Assembly: GCA_000434235.1 (NCBI GenBank)
Contig: FR891966.1
Coordinates: forward strand, 1-64,000
Direction: 5' to 3'
Length of the DNA: 64,000 nt
Source: Alistipes sp. CAG:268
GTDB taxonomy: Bacteria > Bacteroidota > Bacteroidia > Bacteroidales > Rikenellaceae
A program made the translations under genes and the position numbers. Within the stretch, counting starts at the first letter, position 1; the number at the start of each line of letters is the position of its first letter. Positions 36,426-44,638 of this stretch are shown here, piece by piece. Under the pieces are notes generated by a model, which saw nothing but the letters and a program-made list of their open reading frames with translations, was not told the origin of the DNA and ran no database searches.

Positions 36426-36450
36426 ACAATCACATAAAACTACAGATCTT

Positions 36451-38229
36451 ATGAAAACTGCTGATTATCCTAAAATTGGCATCCGTCCGATCATTGATGG
36501 ACGTCGGGGCGGCATCCGCGAATCGCTTGAAGAGATGACCATGGGCATGGCCCGCCGTGTGGCGCAGTTGTATGCCGACAATCTGCACTATGCCGACGGT
36601 ACTCCGGTCGAATGCGTCATTGCCGACACGACGATCGGAGGTGTAAGGGAGGCGGCCATGGCTGCCGAGAAATTTGCGGCGATGAATGTCGGAGCCGTTC
36701 TTTCGGTGACTCCGTGCTGGTGTTATGGATGTGAAACGATCGATATGGACCCGTTGATGCCCAAGGCCATCTGGGGGTTCAACGGAACGGAGCGCCCCGG
36801 AGCCGTCTATTTGGCTTCGGCATTGGCCGGGCACAATCAGAAGGGACTTCCGGCATTCGGTATTTACGGCCGCGACGTGCAGGATCTTACCGATGGGTCG
36901 ATTCCCGACGATGTGCGTGAGAAACTGCTACGTTTCGGCCGTGCGGCCGTTGCCGTCATGCAGATGAGGGGCAAATCGTATTTGTCGATCGGCTCGGTGT
37001 CGATGGGTATTGCCGGATCGACTCCGAATCCCGATTTCTTCCAGGAGTATCTGGGTATGCGTAACGAGTTTGTCGATTGCTCGGAGATCGAGCGCCGTAT
37101 CGAATTGGGAATCTACGATAAGGACGAGTTCGATCGTGCGATGGACTGGGTGCGCAAGTATTGTATGAGCCGGGAAGGCATGGATTGCAATCCCGAACAT
37201 TTGCAGTATGCCCGCAGCCAGAAGGATGACATTTGGGCCTACGTGGTCAAGATGACCCTGATTTTCCGGGACCTGATGCAGGGCAATCCGAAACTTGCCG
37301 AGATGGGATTCGAAGAGGAGGCCATGGGCCACAATGCCATTGTCGGAGGATTTCAGGGACAGCGGCAGTGGACCGATTTCCGTCCGGACGGCGACTTCTC
37401 GGAGGCGATGCTCAACACCTCGTTCGACTGGAACGGGATTCGTGAGGCCATTCCCTTCGCAACGGAGAACGATACGCTGAACGGCGTAACGATGCTCCTG
37501 CTGCACCTGCTGACCAACCGTGCGCAGCTGTTTGCCGATGTGCGGACCTACTGGAGCCCGGAGGCCGTGAAGCGGGTTTCCGGCCTTTCGCTTGAGGGTA
37601 AGGCCGCCCAGGGAATCATCCACCTGATCAATTCCGGTTCCTGCACGCTCGATGCGACGGGACGGATGTCGGCTGCCGACGGGTCGCCGGTCATGAAACG
37701 CCACTGGGAGATAACCGATGCCGATGTCGAGGCCTGTCTGGATGCGGCTACCTGGTATCCTGCAGGGCGCGAGTACATGCGAGGCGGCGGCTTCTCGTCG
37801 CAGTTCCTTACCCGGGGCGAGATGCCCGTCACGATGTGTCGGATCAATCTGGTCAAGGGTCTGGGGCCCGTATTGCAGATTGCCGAAGGGTGGGCGGTCG
37901 ATGTCGATCCCCGGATCTTCGATGTGATCAACAAGCGGACTGACCGTACCTGGCCCACGACCTTCTTTGCTCCCCGTCTGACGGGTAAGGGGGCCTTCAC
38001 GAGTGTCTATTCCGTGATGAACAACTGGGGCGCCAACCACGGTGCCATCAGCTACGGGCATGTCGGTGCCGACATGATCACGCTCGCCTCCATGTTGCGT
38101 ATTCCCGTCTGCATGCACAACGTGGATGCGGATTCGGTATTCCGGCCTTCGGCATGGGGTGCCTTCGGCTCCGATCCCGAAGGGGCGGATTATCGTGCCT
38201 GCCGGAACTATGGACCGATTTATAAATAA
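36451..38229 (+). CDS. fucI: L-fucose / D-arabinose isomerase
   Basis: A 592-residue, full-length cytosolic FucI. The Mn ligands E339 (ATENDTLNG), D363 ([10 protein letters not shown]) and H530 (NWGANHG) match E337, D361 and H528 of Escherichia coli. FucI converts L-fucose to L-fuculose and equally D-arabinose to D-ribulose. There is no fuculokinase, fuculose-phosphate aldolase or fucosidase in the operon, while a ribulokinase-type kinase is present; this favours D-arabinose as the natural substrate here (inference). Gaps of 25 and 15 bases to its neighbours show co-transcription. Confidence 0.93.
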   Translation: MKTADYPKIGIRPIIDGRRGGIRESLEEMTMGMARRVAQLYADNLHYADGTPVECVIADTTIGGVREAAMAAEKFAAMNVGAVLSVTPCWCYGCETIDMDPLMPKAIWGFNGTERPGAVYLASALAGHNQKGLPAFGIYGRDVQDLTDGSIPDDVREKLLRFGRAAVAVMQMRGKSYLSIGSVSMGIAGSTPNPDFFQEYLGMRNEFVDCSEIERRIELGIYDKDEFDRAMDWVRKYCMSREGMDCNPEHLQYARSQKDDIWAYVVKMTLIFRDLMQGNPKLAEMGFEEEAMGHNAIVGGFQGQRQWTDFRPDGDFSEAMLNTSFDWNGIREAIPFATENDTLNGVTMLLLHLLTNRAQLFADVRTYWSPEAVKRVSGLSLEGKAAQGIIHLINSGSCTLDATGRMSAADGSPVMKRHWEITDADVEACLDAATWYPAGREYMRGGGFSSQFLTRGEMPVTMCRINLVKGLGPVLQIAEGWAVDVDPRIFDVINKRTDRTWPTTFFAPRLTGKGAFTSVYSVMNNWGANHGAISYGHVGADMITLASMLRIPVCMHNVDADSVFRPSAWGAFGSDPEGADYRACRNYGPIYK

Positions 38230-38244
38230 CAGAACGAGAATCTT

Positions 38245-39468
38245 ATGTTGTACGGAAAAATGAATCTGGGACTCCTCGTGTCGGCGGCGATCTTTTCGGC
38301 GGCCTGCTCCGGGGGGTCAAAAAAGACGGCTATGGGAACTTATGCATATGACCGCGCGTTTTTTGCCGAACGGGGCATCGAAACGCTCGAACTGACCAGC
38401 GAAGACGGAGCCTCCCGCGTATTGGTGATCCCGGCCTACCAGGGCCGGGTCATGACCTCCTCGGCTGCCGGGGATACCGGCGACAGTTACGGCTGGATCA
38501 ATTACAAATTCATCGAGAAGGGAGAACTGAATCCCCAGTTCAATCCGGTCGGGGGCGAGGAACGATTCTGGATCGGTCCTGAGGGTGGTCCGAATTCGTT
38601 CTATTTCAAAAAGGGGGATGAGCAGGTTTACGCCAACTGGAAGGTCCCTGCAGCCATCGATACCGATACCTACGACATCCGTTCGCAGAGTGGATCGAGT
38701 GTCTGCTTTACCCGGGAATTTGCCCTCAGGTCGGCATCGGACCGGGTCTTCCGGATCGGGGTGGAGCGGACGATCGAGCTGGTGGATCGGGACGGTGCTG
38801 AGCAGACCCTCGGGGCGGAGATCCCCGGGGATGTGAAGTTCGTGGCCTACCGGACCAACAACGTGATCACGAACCGGGGAGACGAATCCTGGACGCGCGA
38901 TTCCGGAATGCCCTCCGTCTGGCTGCTTGGCATGTTCAATCCGACTCCGACAACGACCGTCTTCATCCCCTATAACCGGGATTTTGCCGGGCGGATTGTC
39001 AATGACGAATACTTCGGAAAGATTCCGGCCGACCGCCTGATCGTCGAAGAGGGAATGATCTATTTCAAGATCGACGGGTTATGGCGTTCGAAACTTGGCC
39101 TTCCGGCCGGGAGCGCACGGGATATCTGCGGAAGCTACGACTCCGAGAAGGGGGTGCTTACGGTTGTGAAGTATGCATTGCCCAACGGGGAGGTCGATTA
39201 CGTCAATGGCCAGTGGGGACCTCAGGACAACCCGTATGGAGGCGATGTGATCAACGCCTATAACGACGGCCCGACGGATGACGGCACGGTGATGGGCCCG
39301 TTCTACGAGATCGAGACCTCCTCGCCCGGAGCCACCCTTGCCCCGGGACAAAGCCTTGCGCACGAGCAGTATACGATGCATTTCCAGGGTGACGAAGCCT
39401 CGATCGGGGCCATTGTCCGGGCTATCTTCGGTGTTGATCTGAACCGGATATCGACCATGTTCCGCTAA
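38245..39468 (+). CDS. DUF6786-like lipoprotein in a sugar operon
   Basis: A 407-residue protein with lipobox SAAC (Cys21). The body resembles DUF6786, a Bacteroidetes family with a probable mutarotase-like beta fold, with landmarks VIPAYQGRVMTSSA, GDSYGWINYKFI and ERFWIGPEGGPNSFYF. Function is unknown. Placement between isomerase and permease suggests a role in handling the free sugar, for instance anomer interconversion, or in capping oligosaccharides; this is inference. Start at 38245 or 38260 is possible. Confidence 0.75.
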   Translation: MLYGKMNLGLLVSAAIFSAACSGGSKKTAMGTYAYDRAFFAERGIETLELTSEDGASRVLVIPAYQGRVMTSSAAGDTGDSYGWINYKFIEKGELNPQFNPVGGEERFWIGPEGGPNSFYFKKGDEQVYANWKVPAAIDTDTYDIRSQSGSSVCFTREFALRSASDRVFRIGVERTIELVDRDGAEQTLGAEIPGDVKFVAYRTNNVITNRGDESWTRDSGMPSVWLLGMFNPTPTTTVFIPYNRDFAGRIVNDEYFGKIPADRLIVEEGMIYFKIDGLWRSKLGLPAGSARDICGSYDSEKGVLTVVKYALPNGEVDYVNGQWGPQDNPYGGDVINAYNDGPTDDGTVMGPFYEIETSSPGATLAPGQSLAHEQYTMHFQGDEASIGAIVRAIFGVDLNRISTMFR

Positions 39469-39479
39469 TACCGCATGCT

Positions 39480-40910
39480 ATGAAAAAGGAGTCGATTATT
39501 CCGAAGGGAATTGTCTGGCCGTTCACGTTGCTTACGGTTCTCTTCTTTGCCTGGGCCGTTCCCAACAACATGACGGATACGATGTTGGCGGCCTTCAAGC
39601 GGATCATGAGCCTCTCGGACTCGAAAACGGCATGGATACAGGTCGTGTGCTATCTGCTCGGCTACGGGTGCTTCGCCATTCCCGGAGCACTGTTCATCAA
39701 ACGCTATTCTTACAAGGCCGGTGTCATGCTGGGGTTGGGACTTTATGCCCTGGGCTCTTTCCTGTTCTATCCGGCGATGCTGGTTTGCGGATGGAGTATC
39801 GGGGTCGGGTTCCTGACCTTCCTGATTGCGATATTTGTCCTGTTTGCCGGACTCTCCATCCTGGAGACCTCGACCAACTCGTACGTCTGCGCCATCGGAT
39901 CTGAGGCCACGGCGACGCGGCGGCTGAATTTTGCCCAATCGTTCAATCCGTTCGGCGCGATCGCCGGGGTGGTGCTTTCCCAGGTTTTCGTCCTTTCCCA
40001 ACTCAACTCGATGTCGGCGGCGGAGCGTATGGCTCTGCCTGCCGAGGAGTTGGCGCGCATTCAGGGCGAGGAGCTCAATGCCGTGACGATGACCTATGTG
40101 GTTCTGGGTTTGGTGATGGTCTGTATTCTGGCCGCCATCTATCTGACCCGGATGCCGGATCTGAAGGAGGAGAACAAGACGATCGATTTCAAGGGGTCCG
40201 TGCGCCGATTGCTGCACAATCGGAACTATGTCTGGGGCGTTGTCGCGCAGTTCTTCTACATGGGAGCCCAGATTGCGACCTGGTCGTTCGTGATCCGTTA
40301 TGCCATGCATGCGCTGCATTTCGACCGGATTGTTGCCGCTTTGGGTGATGGGGCGACCTCGGCCCAGATCACCGATGCCCTGCGGCATGTCGAACCCGTT
40401 GCCGGAGGGTTTTACTCCCTGGCCGAGAGCGTGGGGCTGGATGCCCTGCTTCCCCGGACCGCCGAACAGGCCGGAGCGACCTACTATATCCTGTCTCTGA
40501 TTCTGTTTGTCTGTGCCCGTTTCGTATGCACGTTCCTGATGAAGTACATCCGGCCCCGAAACCTGCTTGCCGGGGTGGGTGTCATCGCCATAGCCTGTTG
40601 CCTGGGAGCGGTCTACGGGACCGGAGCCTGGGGCGTTTATGCCTTGATGGGCATATCCGGATGCATGTCGCTCATGTTTCCCACGATCTATGGAATCGGT
40701 ATCCGGGGTCTGGGCGAAGACACCAAGCTCGGGGGCTCGGGCATGGTCATGGCCATTGCCGGCGCAGCCGTTTTGACGCAAATTCAGGGAATCGTGTCGG
40801 ACCAGGCCGGAAGCATCGCTTTGGCCTATTGGGTTCCGGCCGTGGCATTCTCCGTTGTTGTTTTCTACGCACTCGTAATCTGTCGGAAATATGATCCCGA
40901 AAAGAACTGA
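39480..40910 (+). CDS. fucP: FucP-type sugar:H+ symporter
   Basis: A 476-residue major-facilitator protein with 12 hydrophobic segments. D33 (PNNMTDTML) and E129 (SILETSTNSY) correspond to D46 and E135 of Escherichia coli FucP, which couple proton and sugar binding. FucP carries L-fucose, L-galactose and D-arabinose. An insertion of about 60 residues near 310-370 (FDRIVAALGDGATSAQ to LLPRTAEQAG) is longer than in the Escherichia coli protein. The stop overlaps the kinase start by 20 bases. Confidence 0.9.
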   Translation: MKKESIIPKGIVWPFTLLTVLFFAWAVPNNMTDTMLAAFKRIMSLSDSKTAWIQVVCYLLGYGCFAIPGALFIKRYSYKAGVMLGLGLYALGSFLFYPAMLVCGWSIGVGFLTFLIAIFVLFAGLSILETSTNSYVCAIGSEATATRRLNFAQSFNPFGAIAGVVLSQVFVLSQLNSMSAAERMALPAEELARIQGEELNAVTMTYVVLGLVMVCILAAIYLTRMPDLKEENKTIDFKGSVRRLLHNRNYVWGVVAQFFYMGAQIATWSFVIRYAMHALHFDRIVAALGDGATSAQITDALRHVEPVAGGFYSLAESVGLDALLPRTAEQAGATYYILSLILFVCARFVCTFLMKYIRPRNLLAGVGVIAIACCLGAVYGTGAWGVYALMGISGCMSLMFPTIYGIGIRGLGEDTKLGGSGMVMAIAGAAVLTQIQGIVSDQAGSIALAYWVPAVAFSVVVFYALVICRKYDPEKN

Positions 40911-42540
40911 AAACTATGTGGTCGGCGTCGATTTCGGCACCGACTCCTGTCGGGCGCTGCTCGTCGATGCCGCTTCGGGGGATGTGGCGGCCGTTTCCGT
41001 AGCCTCCTATCCCCGATGGAAGCAGGGACTGTATTGCGATCCCCTTTCCGACCGCTACAGGCAGCATCCTCTGGACTATGTCGAATCCTTCGAGTCTGCC
41101 ATGCGGGATCTTTTGGACCGGGTGGGTGCGGATGAGTTCAGAAAGGTCCGGGCCATTTCGTTCGATACGACCGGGAGCACTCCGGTGCTTACCGACCGGA
41201 CGGGAGTGCCGTTGGCGCTGTGCCCCGGATTTGCAGACGATCCGGATGCGATGTTCATTCTCTGGAAAGACCATACGGCCAAGGCCGAAGCGGAGCAGAT
41301 CAACGCGCTGGCCCATCGGTGGAACGTCGATTTCACGGCCTATTCCGGAGGAACCTATTCGGCGGAGTGGGCCTGGGCGAAGGTCCTGCATGTGCTGCGG
41401 AGCAATCCCCGGGTGAGGAGTGCCGCCTATGCCTGGATCGAACATTCGGACTGGATGGGTGCGTTGCTTACTGGCCAGACGTGTCCCGAGAAGGTGTTGC
41501 GGAACCGTTGCGCGGCCGGACACAAGGCCATGTGGCATGAGTCTTGGAACGGGCTGCCCTCCGAATCCTTCCTGGCTGCACTTGACCCGTTGCTGAAGGG
41601 GTGGCGCGACCGTTTCCGGGGTGAAACCTTTACGGCCGACCGCCCGGTCGGCGTGATTTCGCCCGAATACGCCGGGCGACTGGGGCTGGCGGAAGGTACG
41701 GTGGTGGGTGTAGGCATGATCGATGCTCATGCCGGGGCTGTCGGAGCCTGTATCCATCCCCATGTCCTGACCCGGATCATGGGTACCTCCACCTGCGATA
41801 TCCTGGTATGTCCTCCCGACGAGTTGTCCCCTGCCCCGGTCCGTGGCATATGTGGGCAGGTGAACGGGTCCGTGGTGCCGGGACTGGTGGGGTTCGAAGC
41901 CGGACAATCGGCGTTCGGCGACCTGTATGCCTGGTTCAAGGACCTTTTGCTGTGGCCGGTCTGTGAGCTTTGTCCGGACGAGCTTGGAGTGATTGGCGAC
42001 CGGGTGATCGAATGTCTGAGCAGGGCGGCCGAGGCTATTCCGGTTGAGGACGCGTCTGTATTGGCTCTTGACTGGATGAACGGCCGGCGTACGCCGGATG
42101 CCGATCAGCACCTTCGGGGTGCGATCTGCAATCTGACGATGGGCAGTTCGGCTCCGATGATTTTTCGATCCCTAGTCGAGGCAACGGCGTTCGGTTCCAA
42201 GGCGATCGTCGATCGGTTCGTGGAAGAGGGTATCCGGGTCGATGCGATCATTGCAATCGGCGGAATCTCTCAGAAGTCGCCTTTTGTCATGCAGGTCCTG
42301 TCCGATGTGCTGAACATGCCGATTGACGTGTCGCGTACCGATCAGGCCTGTGCGCTGGGTGCCGCGATGTTCGCTGCCGTGGCGGCCGGACTGTATCCGG
42401 ACATCCATGCGGCGCAATGCGCCATGGGCTCCGGAGTCGGCAAGCGGTACGAACCGAATCCCCGCAACCATCGCCTGTATATGGAACGTTGTGAAAAATA
42501 CCTGAAGTTGGGCAAATGGATCGAATCGGCAAAACTGTGA
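40891..42540 (+). CDS. araB: AraB-type ribulokinase (FGGY family)
   Basis: A 549-residue FGGY carbohydrate kinase. It has the phosphate-1 loop VGVDFGTDSCRALLVD, the AraB-specific YPRWKQGLYCDPLSDRYRQHPLDYVE region, the DTTGSTPV motif and a C-terminal FGGY-like GGISQKSPFVMQVLSD, so it belongs with AraB and not with FucK or RhaB. AraB of Escherichia coli phosphorylates all four 2-ketopentoses including D-ribulose. After FucI, its product from D-arabinose would be D-ribulose 5-phosphate, which enters the pentose phosphate pathway with no aldolase or epimerase needed. There is no araA or araD nearby. The gene overlaps both neighbours. Confidence 0.88.
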   Translation: MIPKRTENYVVGVDFGTDSCRALLVDAASGDVAAVSVASYPRWKQGLYCDPLSDRYRQHPLDYVESFESAMRDLLDRVGADEFRKVRAISFDTTGSTPVLTDRTGVPLALCPGFADDPDAMFILWKDHTAKAEAEQINALAHRWNVDFTAYSGGTYSAEWAWAKVLHVLRSNPRVRSAAYAWIEHSDWMGALLTGQTCPEKVLRNRCAAGHKAMWHESWNGLPSESFLAALDPLLKGWRDRFRGETFTADRPVGVISPEYAGRLGLAEGTVVGVGMIDAHAGAVGACIHPHVLTRIMGTSTCDILVCPPDELSPAPVRGICGQVNGSVVPGLVGFEAGQSAFGDLYAWFKDLLLWPVCELCPDELGVIGDRVIECLSRAAEAIPVEDASVLALDWMNGRRTPDADQHLRGAICNLTMGSSAPMIFRSLVEATAFGSKAIVDRFVEEGIRVDAIIAIGGISQKSPFVMQVLSDVLNMPIDVSRTDQACALGAAMFAAVAAGLYPDIHAAQCAMGSGVGKRYEPNPRNHRLYMERCEKYLKLGKWIESAKL

Positions 42541-44087
42541 ATGCCCCGAGACGTTTGGTGGCATGGGTCTGTCTGTTTTTGATGCTTGGCCCGATGGGGG
42601 CCGCATGTGGACAAAAGTCTCCGGAGGTTGAGCGCAAAGGGTATACCGTCCGTTTCGACTGTCGCGGAGGGGAGCCCGAAATTCCGCCGCGGGTCGTGTA
42701 CGGGCCGTTCGGGGCTCCGGATGTCTGCCCGACCAAAGAGGGATGCCTTTTTGTCTGTTGGGAGACGGAGGATGGCGAACCCTATCGTTTCGGTTATGCG
42801 ATCGATGCGGATATCACGCTTTATGCGCGTTGGGCCGAAGCCGTTTCCGTAACGCTCAAGGACAACCGTGATCCCGGGGAGAGCCGAGAAATGCAGGTGG
42901 TAAGAGGGGAACGCATGCCGGAACCCGAATGGATTCCCGCCTCTCCGGCCGGATGCACATTCGGCGGATGGCATGTCGATCCGGCCTGCACGGCTCCTTT
43001 CGATTTCGATCAGGCCGTAACCGGACCGCTCACTTTGTATGCGTCCTATTCCCGGGATATCTGTCTGATCGACCAGGGGATGGTAGCCCGGGTTACGGGT
43101 CGGAGTCTCGAGGAGGAGCGGCACCTGCCGAATCCCAATCAGACGGACGTGCGCTGGGGGCTCGGCGGTACGGATCTGGGTATCATCTGGGAGATCGCTC
43201 CCGGGAGATACGGCCTCTTCTTCGGAGATTCGTATGGCCCCGATTTCGTCCCGGTTGCCGGAGGCGGTCCGGGCCCGGCCGGAGACTGGAGATCGAATGT
43301 CCTTGCCTATTCCGAAGATTCGTACCTGTCCGACGGGCTGACGTTCAGCGGAATGGCTGCCGATCCGAACAATGCCGGAAGAGCCCGGGAGATCATCCCC
43401 CGGGAGAACTACAGGCTCTTCACCTCGATCCCCACTGCGGCCATTGCGTTGGATGGGGTGCAATACGTCCATTACATGTATTGGCAGGTCGGGACCGATT
43501 TCGATCCGCTGAACTACTCTTCCATTTATCGATCCTTGGACGACGGTGCAACGTGGGAGAGTTGCCGCGACCGTATTGAATTCGACGAGGACTCGAATTT
43601 CGGGATGGTCGGTTATGCAACCCGGGAGGGAGATCCCTACTGTTACATGGTGGGAACGCATATCGGCCGGTCCCGGAGTGTCTACCTAGCCCGGTTCCGG
43701 TACGGCGACATCCTGGATCGCTCGGCCTATGAATATTGGAACGGCACGACCCGGCGTTGGGTACAGGGAGATGAACATGAGGCCACGGTCGTTTTGAACG
43801 GTACGGTAGGGGAACTTTCGGTCATGTGGCTCGAGAAGTACCAACGATGGATTGTTCTCTATTTCGACCAGGAGAAGTACGCCATTTGTTATCGTTCGGC
43901 GGCTCGCATCAACGGGGAGTGGTCGGAGGAGCGGATTCTGGTCTCCGGCGCCGACTATCCTCAGTTGTACGGCTCCTACATCCATCCGGCCTCGGCAGAC
44001 TCCGACGAGCTGTACTATACGATGTCGGAATGGGTCCCGTACAATGTTTATCTGATGAGGACCTCGATCCGATGTTTAGAGGATTGA
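42516..44087 (+). CDS. GH183-like (DUF4185) lipoprotein with InlB-type repeats
   Basis: A 523-residue lipoprotein (lipobox GAAC, Cys31). Residues 38-105 and 106-178 are two Listeria-Bacteroides (InlB B) type repeats, each ending ADITLYARW or GPLTLYASY. From about 185 to the end is a DUF4185 propeller (RWGLGGTDLGIIWEIAPGRYGLFFGDSYG). DUF4185 is now CAZy GH183, endo-D-arabinofuranases acting on mycobacterial arabinan. As a lipoprotein in a Sus operon it may be the surface endo-enzyme, the repeats acting as a stalk. ATG 42516 overlaps araB by 25 bases; GTG 42537 would give a shorter, equally good signal peptide. Confidence 0.85.
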   Translation: MDRIGKTVNAPRRLVAWVCLFLMLGPMGAACGQKSPEVERKGYTVRFDCRGGEPEIPPRVVYGPFGAPDVCPTKEGCLFVCWETEDGEPYRFGYAIDADITLYARWAEAVSVTLKDNRDPGESREMQVVRGERMPEPEWIPASPAGCTFGGWHVDPACTAPFDFDQAVTGPLTLYASYSRDICLIDQGMVARVTGRSLEEERHLPNPNQTDVRWGLGGTDLGIIWEIAPGRYGLFFGDSYGPDFVPVAGGGPGPAGDWRSNVLAYSEDSYLSDGLTFSGMAADPNNAGRAREIIPRENYRLFTSIPTAAIALDGVQYVHYMYWQVGTDFDPLNYSSIYRSLDDGATWESCRDRIEFDEDSNFGMVGYATREGDPYCYMVGTHIGRSRSVYLARFRYGDILDRSAYEYWNGTTRRWVQGDEHEATVVLNGTVGELSVMWLEKYQRWIVLYFDQEKYAICYRSAARINGEWSEERILVSGADYPQLYGSYIHPASADSDELYYTMSEWVPYNVYLMRTSIRCLED

Positions 44088-44095
44088 TTTTCGAA

Positions 44096-44129
44096 GGGGA
44101 TCGGACAGACGTCCGGTCCCCTTTGTTTT
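44096..44129 (+). terminator. Terminator of the susC operon
   Basis: GGGGATCGGAC (44096-44106) pairs with GTCCGGTCCCC (44111-44121) with one G.U pair and a 4-base loop, followed by TTTGTTTT. It lies 8 bases beyond the last stop of the locus. Confidence 0.88.
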
Positions 44130-44170
44130 CGAAGAGAGGCCTGCCGCACGAATTTTCCGAAACTTTTTAA

Positions 44171-44178
44171 TATCTTTG
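44171..44178 (+). promoter_or_regulatory. Promoter -7 element for the TonB-receptor unit
   Basis: TATCTTTG fits TAnnTTTG exactly and lies 19 bases before the ATG at 44198, so the leader is very short. A -33 element is not clear. Confidence 0.6.
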
Positions 44179-44197
44179 CCGCATCAAGTTGGATGCG

Positions 44198-44543
44198 ATG
44201 TTGGGATACTGCCGGAAAACATGCGCTGCGCTGCTGCTGATACTCTTTGCCGGGTATTGGGGCTCCGTCACGCTCTTCCCGCATGCCCACCATGTCGATG
44301 GCTTCGTCATCGTCCACTCGCACCCCTTCTCCGGTGCCGCCAACGGCTCCGCACCCCTGAACCATACGCCCGCAGTTCCAGCTCATCGCCCATCTTTCGC
44401 TGCTGGTGATGGTCGCTGCCGTGGCCCTCTCGTTCGCGGCGCGGCTGCTTGGCGTGCGCTACGTGTTCCGTATGATGCGTCCGGTCGGATGTCTCCGGCC
44501 GGCCATCCGCACCTGCTCGCTGCGGGCGCCTCCCGTGTGCTGA
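44198..44543 (+). pseudogene. Frameshifted small His-rich membrane protein
   Basis: The first frame gives a hydrophobic start (MLGYCRKTCAALLLILFAGYWG) then LFPHAHHVDGFVIVHSHPFSG. At about 44370 the sensible reading shifts to another frame, giving QFQLIAHLSLLVMVAAVAL and SFAARLLGVRYVFRMMRPVG and ending at TGA 44543. Removing one base restores 114 residues. The His-rich loop between two membrane helices, just upstream of a TonB receptor with a His-rich N-terminus, resembles small membrane proteins often paired with metal-related receptors. A sequencing error would explain it equally well. TTG at 44189 is an alternative start. Confidence 0.6.
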
Positions 44544-44638
44544 ATCGACCCTGCATCCGCAAGGACTGCACATCCCTCCGCCGACCCGGTCCGCGGAAGG
44601 GCGACGTTTCAGTCATTCAGTAACACGAACCCAATCCG

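Noticed and set aside
22540-44129. Reading the locus as an L-fucose utilisation system
   Set aside because: FucI and FucP are present, but no fuculokinase, fuculose-phosphate aldolase or fucosidase is, and the kinase is of AraB type.
22540-44129. Reading the locus as a plant L-arabinan system
   Set aside because: No araA, araD or GH51 is present, while GH172 and GH183 point to D-arabinofuranose.
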